From positions 1 through 64,000 of the forward strand of contig NZ_CAKZKO010000031.1 of the NCBI RefSeq assembly GCF_937123705.1: DNA of 64,000 bases, read 5' to 3'. A program made the position numbers and the translations under genes. Below the pieces are notes generated by a model, which was not told where the DNA came from, did no database searches, and saw only the letters and a program-made list of their open reading frames with translations. The stretch comes from an uncultured Paraglaciecola sp. (GTDB lineage Bacteria; Pseudomonadota; Gammaproteobacteria; Enterobacterales; Alteromonadaceae). Positions 38,455-45,788 of the stretch are shown here, piece after piece (the first letter of the stretch is position 1; each line of letters begins with the position of its first letter).

Positions 38455-39912
38455 ATGATATATTTTAGCAAAATAACTTCAAATCCTAAACACTTACTAT
38501 TCCTTTTTCTTCTCACAATCAATGGTTGTTCAAGCATTGAATACCAAGTGCATCCAGCATCAATTTTAGAGCAAAACAAACGTTTAGAAAGGGAAACTGT
38601 TGAATTTAGTTCTGGCAGAAACTTGAGTGTAAAAAACTACAAGATTTTAAATCCGAAACAATCTAAATTTGATATCGAGCTGAATGAAGTTATATCGAAA
38701 GCCGACTTCCCAATTTATTTATCGGCTATTAAGAATAATACGACAGTTTTTAAGCCAAAACCTTGGCTTAGCACTGATGAAATCATCTATATATATACTC
38801 TGGAACCTCTGAATATTGAGTTTTACCTTCAACGAAATAACCACTTCCACTACAGTTTTTTTTCATCACATAGTACAAACTTTGTAGCTTTTAATTGTGA
38901 GACCACTAGTCTAAGCCTCTTTGAAGAACAATGTTTATTTAATAGCGGCGGTTCGAAGCACTATACTGGCGTTTATAAACTACCACGAGCAGAAGGGGAA
39001 ATAGATAAAAAAAGCGTGGCTAGTGAGCAAGATTTAGACTCCCTTGCAATGTCTGTTTTACGAGAAAAAATAATTAGGGGACGAAGACTGTATGATGATA
39101 GTCCTCTTCGATTTATAAACAGTCCAGTTAGGGTTACATCCAACTTTTCAAGTGAAGATATATCAATACTCAACTTACCAGAAGTACTGGATTCAAAAGT
39201 TTTAATTACCCCAGATGGCGCACAAATCATATTTGAGGTCCTGGACCTCAGATACAGTTTTACTAAGTCTTACGATTCATTGGGTATTCCTAAAGAATAT
39301 GAAAGCCTTATTGAAGATTATATTGATGTCAGAAATTATTCTGTTTTGGTTAAACATCAGAATGAAGAGCAGCGGGCCAAAATTAGTGTTTATGACAGCC
39401 AGAGATTGCTAGCAAAGATTCAAGAAATTGAATCTCTTGGTTTTGCATATTTGAGATTAACGGCTAACGAAGAAAATGTGAATGTTATTCTTAACGGACA
39501 AGAAGTTGGCCAAATTTCAAGCAATCCTTTCGTAGGAAAAGTCAAGGAAGGAAAACATACATTAATGGTACGGAAACCATACTTCGGGACAAAAACAATT
39601 CAGATAAATGTCACAGAGAATGAAGCATTCGCATATCACTTCGATCTAATTCCTTCTGGAAACATGGATGAAATGATGGGAACTGGACGAATTATTCAGT
39701 CAACGGGCGTACTAACAGTTCTGACTTCTCGAAATGACGTCTCAATTTTTATAGATGGTGCTGAAAAGAAACCACCCTTTACACTTCCGGCTGTGGCTAG
39801 TGGTAAGCATAAACTAGTCATTAAAGTTAATGGTAAGGAATCGATAGTTTTGGCAGAGGTCCTTAAAGATAAGTCTACCGTAATAAGTTTAGATGACTAT
39901 GATATTTATTGA
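38455..39912 (+). CDS. PEGA-domain lipoprotein
   Basis: 485 aa. The signal peptide with lipobox TINGCSS (cysteine residue 25) predicts a lipoprotein. ATG 38455 follows AAGGAAAC; the frame reaches back to 38353 without a signal-like start. The N-terminal ~340 residues resemble nothing I recognise. The C-terminal part has two PEGA-like repeats: NVNVILNGQEVGQISSNPFV with GKHTLMVRKPYFG, then DVSIFIDGAEKKPPFTLPAV with GKHKLVIKVNG. PEGA repeats are usually surface-protein interaction modules. It lies inside the repeat-bounded island, opposite in direction to the integron cassettes, and lacks an attC. Confidence 0.75.
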   Translation: MIYFSKITSNPKHLLFLFLLTINGCSSIEYQVHPASILEQNKRLERETVEFSSGRNLSVKNYKILNPKQSKFDIELNEVISKADFPIYLSAIKNNTTVFKPKPWLSTDEIIYIYTLEPLNIEFYLQRNNHFHYSFFSSHSTNFVAFNCETTSLSLFEEQCLFNSGGSKHYTGVYKLPRAEGEIDKKSVASEQDLDSLAMSVLREKIIRGRRLYDDSPLRFINSPVRVTSNFSSEDISILNLPEVLDSKVLITPDGAQIIFEVLDLRYSFTKSYDSLGIPKEYESLIEDYIDVRNYSVLVKHQNEEQRAKISVYDSQRLLAKIQEIESLGFAYLRLTANEENVNVILNGQEVGQISSNPFVGKVKEGKHTLMVRKPYFGTKTIQINVTENEAFAYHFDLIPSGNMDEMMGTGRIIQSTGVLTVLTSRNDVSIFIDGAEKKPPFTLPAVASGKHKLVIKVNGKESIVLAEVLKDKSTVISLDDYDIY

Positions 39913-40188
39913 AGTTACGCCCGACTTAAAGACAGACTGTCGGCAATAAGTACACTTTGATCATTTGTGACCTCGATTTTGCACCGAATCGAATGTTTGA
40001 AAATGGTCTGAAGCAGATCGGCACAGGTAAGCAAGTCAGTATCGGCTATTCACTCATTTCAGATAAATAAAACGAAAAAACTCGAATGTCTGCTTACTGT
40101 TACAAAGCTCACTTACTATTTGAACTAAACGGCAACTCCAGCGCCAAAGCGGTCGTTCGGAAGAGAAATCAAAAGCTAATTTTGAATC
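39913..40188. other. Gap with dispersed-repeat fragments
   Basis: No gene seen. Contains CTGTTACAAAGCT near 40097, which recurs near 49369, and a GCGCCAAAGCGG fragment at 40141. It marks the distal end of the cassette array. Confidence 0.5.
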
Positions 40189-40286
40189 GTTAACGCTCAA
40201 ATAACAGGCTTAAAATAGTTTGCTAAAATGTTGAGGAACGAAACAGCAAACTGTTTTAAGTCCTAGTTGATTTGCTTGTTAGCAGC
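40189..40286 (-). repeat. attC site of cassette 3 (brnT-brnA)
   Basis: Read on the minus strand: R'' GCTGCTAAC at 40286-40278, a central stem with arms CAGTTTGCT and AGCAAACT, and R' GCGTTAAC ending near 40189. The R'' is the exact complement of GTTAGCAGC at the start of this cassette (40828-40820), as required if the ends were joined in a circle. The central region shares TCGTTCCTC and ACATTTTAGC with attC 1. Confidence 0.85.
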
Positions 40287-40508
40287 TTGTTGCTCCAACC
40301 TTTCGACTAGCCAAACCTTGATAATGGATTGTCGTGTTACACCAACACGGCTCGCCTCTTTATCAAGAGAGTCAATTACCCAAGATGGAAAATCAACATT
40401 CACTCTTTTCTGTGTTTGGTTAGGGCGGGATATAGTTGATAAGTCTAAATCTTCAAGTATATCGTCTTCGTTAGCATCGAACTTTTGATCAAATTGTTCA
40501 GCTTTCAT
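40263..40508 (-). CDS. brnA: BrnA family antitoxin
   Basis: 81 aa. It ends in a ribbon-helix-helix type domain: RVNVDFPSWVIDSLDKEASR then GVTRQSIIKVWLVERLEQQ. It should neutralise BrnT and repress the shared promoter. ATG 40508 overlaps the end of brnT by 11 nt. The last codons overlap the attC R'' sequence, a compact arrangement typical of integron cassettes. The N-terminus is acidic (FDANEDDILEDLD). Confidence 0.88.
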   Translation of the reverse strand: MKAEQFDQKFDANEDDILEDLDLSTISRPNQTQKRVNVDFPSWVIDSLDKEASRVGVTRQSIIKVWLVERLEQQAANKQIN

Positions 40509-40761
40509 ATATTGATACCTCCGCTTTACGTGAGCGTCTAACCGAGATAATTCTAATAGTGTCTTCACGATATGTAATAACAGCAGACCAGAATTTACCC
40601 GCAATAGTTCCTATAACTAAGTAGCGTTGCTCACCTTCAGATTTAGCTTTTACTTGAAGTAAATCAGGATCAGCCCAAAGTTCTTGAGCATCAATGAAAT
40701 TTATTCCATGCTTATCGAAGTTGGTGCTACTTTTATTTTTGTCAAATTCAAATTTATACAT
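40498..40761 (-). CDS. brnT: BrnT family toxin
   Basis: 87 aa RelE-like ribonuclease toxin. Motifs: FEFDKNKSSTNFDKHGINF at the N-terminus, YLVIGTIAGKFWSAVITYRE, then IRIISVRRSRKAEVSIYES, with the arginine-rich catalytic C-terminus of BrnT. It precedes and overlaps brnA, the standard toxin-first order. Carried in integron cassette 3, where such modules are thought to stabilise the array. Confidence 0.9.
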   Translation of the reverse strand: MYKFEFDKNKSSTNFDKHGINFIDAQELWADPDLLQVKAKSEGEQRYLVIGTIAGKFWSAVITYREDTIRIISVRRSRKAEVSIYES

Positions 40762-40819
40762 AGGATAAAAAATATACCTTTATCACTCAAATGTCAATTT
40801 AAATACTGAAATATGAAAA

Positions 40820-40902
40820 GCTGCTAACGCTTAATATCTGGGGGTTTTAGGACCGCTTTTTCAGCGAGTAAAATTCCCACCATGATGTTTTTGTTATATG
40901 CC
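40820..40902 (-). repeat. attC site of cassette 2
   Basis: Minus strand: R'' GGCATATAAC (40902-40893), a short inner hairpin CGCTGAAAAAGCG near 40866-40854, and R' GCGTTAGCAG ending near 40821. R'' is the perfect 10-nt complement of GTTATATGCC at the beginning of cassette 2 (41224-41215). This reciprocal match is strong evidence of a true cassette. Confidence 0.87.
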
Positions 40903-41202
40903 GTTCAGCATAAAAACAAACTGAATAAAACACAACAAAAACAAGAACATAAAAACTTTAAAAGTGTTTTTATACTTCTTAGTAAGCTGCGCTGCACTTG
41001 ATTTATAAATGGGAAAATTTTCAGGCTTACCAAACAAAATACCGATAAATTGGTCATGATATTCAAAGCCGGAACGCAATGATAAAACGGTATTTTCACC
41101 TAGCAAATGTACTTTAAGTCTCACGTAGTAAAACATAAAGCTTAAAAAGCTAACTGCTAGAAACATAAATGTTAGAAGAGCCGAAACTATTTGAATATTC
41201 AT
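40894..41202 (-). CDS. Integron cassette 2: small membrane protein
   Basis: 102 aa with two hydrophobic segments: IVSALLTFMFLAVSFLSFMF near the N-terminus and VFMFLFLLCFIQFVFMLNGI at the C-terminus, with a polar middle between them. No family recognised. I place the start at ATG 41202, because the cassette boundary is at about 41222; the frame extends to 41283 but that part lies in the previous attC. The stop codon is inside attC R''. No clear ribosome binding site is seen. Confidence 0.65.
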   Translation of the reverse strand: MNIQIVSALLTFMFLAVSFLSFMFYYVRLKVHLLGENTVLSLRSGFEYHDQFIGILFGKPENFPIYKSSAAQLTKKYKNTFKVFMFLFLLCFIQFVFMLNGI

Positions 41203-41217
41203 GGGAATATCATAGGC

Positions 41218-41317
41218 ATATAACGCCTTACTAAGCGGCGCGAAAAAGTTGGCTAAAATGTACGAGGAACGAGTGCTAGCCAACTGTTTAGCGTCCGTTT
41301 GAGTAACTTGTTAGGGC
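41218..41317 (-). repeat. attC site of cassette 1
   Basis: Minus strand: R'' GCCCTAAC (41317-41310), L-type arms TTACTCAAACGG and CCGCTTAGTAA, a central stem CAGTTGGCTA / TAGCCAACT, and R' GGCGTTATAT ending near 41218. The R'' complements GTTAGGGC at the beginning of cassette 1 (41811-41804). Confidence 0.88.
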
Positions 41318-41781
41318 TTTGGACTCGGTATTTTGGTTATCAGGTCTTTTACTAAACCACTCATTTTTTCTGTTGGTGATGCTGGTGATTTACCAAAATC
41401 TAGCTCAATTGGTGTTATAGCCTTTAGTAAAATATCCATTTTCTCAATATCCCCACCAGTGAGTTCTAATGCATCAGCTGTACTTAATAAGTGCTGGGAC
41501 AATCGCATATGATACCTAGCTAAATTGAACATAATTTGAATGCCGTAAACTCCGACAGCAACTGCACCAACCCTTACAATGCCACTCCCTACAAGAAAGA
41601 AAATAAGTGTATTACCATCCACAGAGCCGCTAACTTCTGTACCTTGATAAGAACCGAAAACAAATAATGTAGCCAACATTACGATAAGTAAAATTATCAG
41701 AACTACATTCATATTATAAATTCGTTGAGAATGTTCGGCTCTCGATATTATTCTCTGTATAGTTTTATCTAAATTTTCCAT
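41311..41781 (-). CDS. Integron cassette 1: membrane protein
   Basis: 156 aa with two transmembrane segments: VVLIILLIVMLATLFVFGSY and TLIFFLVGSGIVRVGAVAVG, followed by a soluble C-terminal region (HLLSTADALELTGGDIEKMD) rich in charged residues. No known family. ATG 41781 has GGAG 5-6 nt upstream; ATG 41793 is also in frame. The TAA stop forms part of attC R''. As the cassette next to attI it would be the most recently acquired and best expressed. Confidence 0.75.
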   Translation of the reverse strand: MENLDKTIQRIISRAEHSQRIYNMNVVLIILLIVMLATLFVFGSYQGTEVSGSVDGNTLIFFLVGSGIVRVGAVAVGVYGIQIMFNLARYHMRLSQHLLSTADALELTGGDIEKMDILLKAITPIELDFGKSPASPTEKMSGLVKDLITKIPSPKP

Positions 41782-41810
41782 TTGAAACTCCATTTTCGAG
41801 AAAGCCCTAA

Positions 41811-42078
41811 CAGCTTATTATGTAGAATCCACAGTAACATCCCAGTTTCTACGTCAATTAATTTCTCTAATCTAACTAATAATCAATGAGTTGCAAAGCA
41901 ATAAGCCCATAATATTTACCTGCTCAATGGGATATTACTGAGAAGTTTCAGTAATATCCGAGCACTTTTTACAATTAAACCAACAATATCAATAGCATAG
42001 GCTGAATCTACTCCTTTTATTATGGATTTTACTGAGACTTCTCAGTAACACCCTCAATTAAATAACAAGGAGATTTAT
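41811..42078. promoter_or_regulatory. Integron attI / intI promoter region with two palindromes
   Basis: The gap between cassette 1 and intI, where attI and the cassette and integrase promoters must lie. Two related perfect inverted repeats are seen: GGATATTACTGA (41930-41941) with TCAGTAATATCC (41948-41959), and TTACTGAGA (42029-42037) with TCTCAGTAA (42040-42048). Both share the half-site TTACTGA. The GTTAGGGC recombination point lies at 41811-41804. Confidence 0.65.
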
Positions 42079-43044
42079 ATGGCACGCTCACCTTTTATGG
42101 AAAGTATTAGGCAGGCACTTCGAACTAAACACTACTCATTTCAAACTGAAAAAACCTATTTGACATGGATTAGAAGATTCATCTTATACAATAAAAAGCA
42201 ACATCCTAAGGATATGGGGGAGCAGGAAGTCACAAACTTTTTAACGCATCTAGCCGTAAACAGGCATGTTACTTCTTCAACACAAAATTTAGTCTTATGC
42301 TCCATCGTGTTTATGTACAAACATGTTTTAAATAGAGAGCTGACGTTACTTCCAGATACCATTAGAGCTAGAGCACCTAAAAGAGTGCCGACCGTTCTGT
42401 CCCATGACGAAGCAATGAAAATCATCAATTCAATGTCCAATAATTACAAGCTGATGTTTTCTTTGCTATATGGCTGTGGCCTGAGAAAAGCAGAGCTATT
42501 AAGCCTTCGTATTAAAGATATTGATTTTGGCTCTAAAAATATCTTTGTATTTCGTGGAAAAGGTAGAAAGGACCGAGTAACGATGCTGCCTGACGGCCTA
42601 GTCGAGCAGATAAAGTCTCAAATTGAAAAGGTACGTGCTATCCATGATAAAGATATTGCTGAAGGGGAAGGCAAAACTAGCCTTCCAACTGGTTTAGCTT
42701 GAAAGTACTCTTATGCTATTACAGACTTCAAGTGGCAGTACCTTTTTCCATCTAAAGTGAGGTGTAAGCATCCTGTAGATGGTTATTTTTGTCGTCATCA
42801 TTTGCATTGGACTTCACTTACTAAAGCGCTGAGAAAAGCAGTAAAGATGTCTAACATTCACAAGCATGTGACTGCTCATACATTCAGGCACTCGTTTGCC
42901 ACACAGCTACTTAAAAGCGGCACCGATATTCGCACGGTTCAAGAGCTACTTGGTCATACAGACTTAAAAACAACACAAATTTATACCCATGTAGTAGGTC
43001 AACATTCGTCTGGAACGATAAGTCCTATAGATAGAATATTATAA
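42079..43044 (+). pseudogene. intI: Integron integrase IntI, interrupted by an in-frame stop
   Basis: Tyrosine recombinase of about 321 codons, broken by TGA at 42700-42702. Upstream the frame shows the IntI/XerC-like N-terminus (SIRQALRTKHYSFQTEKTYL) and box I GCGLRKAELLSLRIKDID. After the stop it continues in the same frame with [20 protein letters not shown], the insertion specific to IntI, then [12 protein letters not shown] and [16 protein letters not shown] with the catalytic tyrosine. In relatives this place reads LARKYP, so CGA to TGA is the likely change. AAGGAG precedes ATG 42079. It is divergent from the cassettes, as in integrons. Confidence 0.92.
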
Positions 43045-43054
43045 GTAAAGTTAG

Positions 43055-43077
43055 CCGGATTTAATGTCCGGTTTTTA
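43055..43077 (+). terminator. Terminator after intI
   Basis: CCGGA (43055-43059) and TCCGG (43067-43071) with a 7-nt loop, followed by TTTTT. The rest of the gap to 43334 shows no gene. Confidence 0.7.
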
Positions 43078-43334
43078 TTGTTGATAAAGTAAACAGTTAA
43101 ATTAATTGAACGAAATAAATTTCAACTTTTAGCTATTCGGCTTACGATCGATTTGCCAGAACAGTTATCATTATCACTGATTAATCGAATTTCCGGAAAC
43201 TGTACGAAAGTGCCCTAAAGGCCAATTTCTAGGCTTGACCAGTGTAATAGCGGACACTTAGCGACTTAAGTCAGAACGTATCAATATCGAAAAAAACATT
43301 TTGAAAGCATGGGTGATAGCCGCTTATCCGCTCT

Positions 43335-43619
43335 TTATCCTAGAGCTCGCATCACCGCTTTTGGCTCTTTTGCGACTACATTTAATAAGGCAAGTGCTGG
43401 TCCATGTGGGTTGCGGTCACCTCGTTCCCAGTGACGTAAAGTTGAAACACTAATACAAAATTTTGAAGCGAACTCCATTTGCGTTAAACCCAAATTGCGG
43501 CGAATTTCGGCAACGTTAACCTCTGGCGCGCGGTGAATTTTAGCCGCTACCTTTTTACCTTCTGTGAGCTCGATTGCTTCTTGCAAACCTTGAGCAATAC
43601 TATCGAATGCATTAGTCAT
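43335..43619 (-). CDS. XRE/HigA-type antitoxin
   Basis: 94 aa helix-turn-helix protein: VNVAEIRRNLGLTQMEFASK then FCISVSTLRHWERGDRNPHGPAL is a classical XRE domain of the NadS/HigA type. It should bind the adjacent toxin and repress the operon. Its ATG (43619) overlaps the toxin stop by 8 nt. Order is toxin first, as in higBA. Confidence 0.9.
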   Translation of the reverse strand: MTNAFDSIAQGLQEAIELTEGKKVAAKIHRAPEVNVAEIRRNLGLTQMEFASKFCISVSTLRHWERGDRNPHGPALALLNVVAKEPKAVMRALG

Positions 43620-43959
43620 TATATTTCTCCAAAGCTTTTTTAGTTAAAATACCAACTAGCTTAGAAAGCACATTTCTGTCTGATTTTGCTAAATTAGCTT
43701 TTTCATTTTTTCCAAATATGGTTAACAAAAACAGAGGTATTCGTTCGTCGTGGTAGTAGTAAATAACACGTACGCCACCACTTTTACCTTTGTTCCCCTT
43801 ACTCCAACGTAACTTCCGAATACCGCCAGTACCCTCCATCACATCACCTGCTTTTGGATGTTCAGACAAGTAATCGATAATACCTCTGCGCTCAGATTCA
43901 CTTAAAAGTGCTTCCGCTCGTTTTATGTATTCAGGTAATTCGGCTATTGTCGATCTCAT
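43612..43959 (-). CDS. RelE/HigB-like toxin
   Basis: 115 aa. It resembles RelE/ParE-superfamily HigB2-type toxins: LLSESERRGIIDYLSEHPKA, then GGIRKLRWSKGNKGKSGGVR and VIYYYHDERIPLFLLTIFGK with the terminal strand. It likely cleaves mRNA on ribosomes. ATG 43959 is chosen; a TTG at 43977 is in frame. The start abuts a perfect palindrome that is probably the autoregulatory operator. Confidence 0.88.
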   Translation of the reverse strand: MRSTIAELPEYIKRAEALLSESERRGIIDYLSEHPKAGDVMEGTGGIRKLRWSKGNKGKSGGVRVIYYYHDERIPLFLLTIFGKNEKANLAKSDRNVLSKLVGILTKKALEKYND

Positions 43960-43962
43960 GGG

Positions 43963-43991
43963 CCTATAGTAATCCAATGGATTACTATAGG
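43963..43991. promoter_or_regulatory. Palindromic operator of the HigBA-like operon
   Basis: CCTATAGTAATCC (43963-43975) and GGATTACTATAGG (43979-43991) are perfect inverted arms with a 3-nt centre, starting 4 nt upstream of the toxin start codon. Expected binding site of the XRE antitoxin. Confidence 0.75.
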
Positions 43992-44037
43992 CAATCTTTA
44001 AATAGTGAGCGCAAAATCTATATCTGAGGGAACGCTT

Positions 44038-44689
44038 TTAAATATCGATGCTCTCAGAAATCTCTAAAGCATCATCAACTTCAATACCCAAATATCTAAC
44101 CGTACTTTCTAGTTTTGTATGTCCGAGTAATAATTGACAGGCTCTAAGGTTCTTTGTCTTTTTATAAATCAGCGATGGTTTAGTTCTGCGCATCGTATGG
44201 GTACCATATTGGGTTGAGTCCAAATTTATCGACTCTATCCAATCATCGACTATACGCCCGTATTGGCGCGTGGATATATGATCAGATTTTGTTTTACGAG
44301 ATTTAAAAAGAAAATCTGAAGTGGCTAGTTTATCTCGAAGGATTAGCGCTTTAACTGAATCGCGCGTATTTTTTGTAATTTCAAATTGGACGGTTTTGCC
44401 AGTCTTTTTTTGAGTGATCATCGCTCGTGATTGAATGCTCGTCCCCTGCGCAATGTCACGGACTTTTAGTGAGACTAGATCGCAGCCACGTAATTTACTG
44501 TCCAAAGCCAAGTTAAAAAGTGCAAGGTTTCGGACATGCCCTGATAACTCCAGCCTGACTCTAATCGCCCATATTTGTTGAAGTTTAAGCGCCAGCTTTT
44601 GACCAACTAATTTATTTTTATTCCAAGGTTCTCGCTTCTTGTAGATTGCTAATGGGTATATAATCGTACTCGAAAGTTATGGTGTACAA
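44038..44689 (-). pseudogene. Phage-type tyrosine recombinase, frameshifted
   Basis: A roughly 215-codon integrase of the small family starting near EYDYIPLAIYKKREPWNK. One frame gives TTG 44689 ... FEYDYIP, then the match jumps at about 44652-44656 to another frame reading LAIYKKREPWNKNKLVGQKL and on through NLALDSKLRGCDLVSLKVRD, HTMRRTKPSLIYKKTKNLRA and LLLGHTKLESTVRYLGIEVD. One extra base explains the shift. Downstream of the shift the frame has no ATG until MALDSK cannot supply the N-terminal part. Catalytic R, H and Y segments remain. Confidence 0.75.
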
Positions 44690-44809
44690 TTTTTAAGCAA
44701 TACAGGTGCCAGTTAGAAAATTTTTAATTTCGGAAGCAGCGCCAAAGCGGCCGTTAGAGGAATAAATTAAGATTTCACTTATGTAGAGTTTGTCAAACTT
44801 TTAAGCGCT
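44690..44809. other. Gap with AGCGCCAAAGCGG fragment
   Basis: AGCGCCAAAGCGG at 44738-44750 repeats the beginning of the island-flanking 61-bp repeat. Nothing else is recognised. Confidence 0.4.
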
Positions 44810-45343
44810 TCAATTAATCTGAATTTTCTTTATTTTATATACAAACTCTGGCTTATTTACGTACGTCATAGCCCTATCCCATAACGGGTTTGTGCGGTCT
44901 CTAAGGTTTTCAGCAAGTGCCTTGATTTCGGGTGGGGCATCCGCTCTAAAAAAACTTTCGTTGCCTCTATTTTTATCATAGCTAACGCCAGTAATTTTAA
45001 ATTGTATACCCTTAACTCTTTTCGCTTTTTGTTGCTCTATATCTTTATGCGCGGTTTCCCATGTAATAGCACGAATAGCTAAAAAATAATCTCGCTCATT
45101 AAAGTTTCCATTAACTGCAAAGTCAGATTTTGGTGGGTATTTCGGAGTTATTCTTCTTTTAAATAATCCACCGTTTACGTAACGGAAATGTAAATCGTCA
45201 TCAGACATTTCGTATCTTTGACAGTCAACAATATCGACCCAATGTCCTTTTGACTTTTTTATATACTTCTTCACAAATAGAACGGCAGTAGCTTCTTCTG
45301 TTCCTGCATATTCTAAATACTTACTTAGTAACTTCTTATCCAT
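44810..45343 (-). CDS. Hypothetical protein of the island
   Basis: 177 aa soluble protein, not recognised. It is basic overall (many KK and KR pairs) with an acidic helical N-terminus (KYLEYAGTEEATAVLFVKKY). A Y/W-rich central part includes HFRYVNGGLFKRRITPKYPP. No signal peptide or membrane segment. It sits between the broken recombinase and the right-hand direct repeat. No attC-like structure was found at its end, so I do not call it a cassette. Confidence 0.65.
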   Translation of the reverse strand: MDKKLLSKYLEYAGTEEATAVLFVKKYIKKSKGHWVDIVDCQRYEMSDDDLHFRYVNGGLFKRRITPKYPPKSDFAVNGNFNERDYFLAIRAITWETAHKDIEQQKAKRVKGIQFKITGVSYDKNRGNESFFRADAPPEIKALAENLRDRTNPLWDRAMTYVNKPEFVYKIKKIQIN

Positions 45344-45523
45344 TATTGTTTTCTTTGAGTGCTTATTGTGAAATTTTGAACTAATTGTAGAAGCTCTATG
45401 CTATAAAATTTCCATGCCCTGTATAAATGTAAGTACCTTAACGCCGTTCAACATCTACTACGTTTTTTTCGTGTTACTAATTACTCTAACTAATTCAAGT
45501 TAGTAAAATCGGATGCAAGCTAC

Positions 45524-45584
45524 AGCGCCAAAGCGGACATTGGCGCTGTAAAATCAAGCTGAATTTTGACTGCTGTCTTGTGCC
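45524..45584 (+). repeat. 61-bp direct repeat, right copy
   Basis: AGCGCCAAAGCGGACATTGG through CTTGTGCC, matching 38149-38209 at 56 of 61 positions. GCGCCAA and TTGGCGC form a 7-bp stem. The rest of 45344-45746 shows no gene. Confidence 0.8.
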
Positions 45585-45788
45585 AAAAGCGGAAGTTAGA
45601 AGTAGCTTGAAAAGGTATTATTGATGGTCTGTTGAGCCACCAAGCAGTCATTCAAGTTAGTTAATTTATTCCCCCATATTACACTTGAAATAATATCCAT
45701 TAACAGCTTGCATAAATAGTGCTAATACTTTAAGTTACAGTTCCTAATGAAAAAGATAATCGTTCGCATTAAGGTTGCTGTTATTATT

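Noticed and set aside
38353..39912. PEGA lipoprotein gene as a reversed fourth cassette
   Set aside because: After attC 3 the next cassette would need an R'' complementary to GTTAACG, and I find none to the left; its orientation is also opposite to the array.
43080..43334. Possible additional cassette or small gene right of intI
   Set aside because: No open frame with a ribosome binding site and no attC ends; cassettes should lie on the other side of attI.
45640..45740. Fur box upstream of the siderophore receptor
   Set aside because: Only a weak match (ATAATATCCATTA) to the 19-bp consensus; not convincing without a matrix score.
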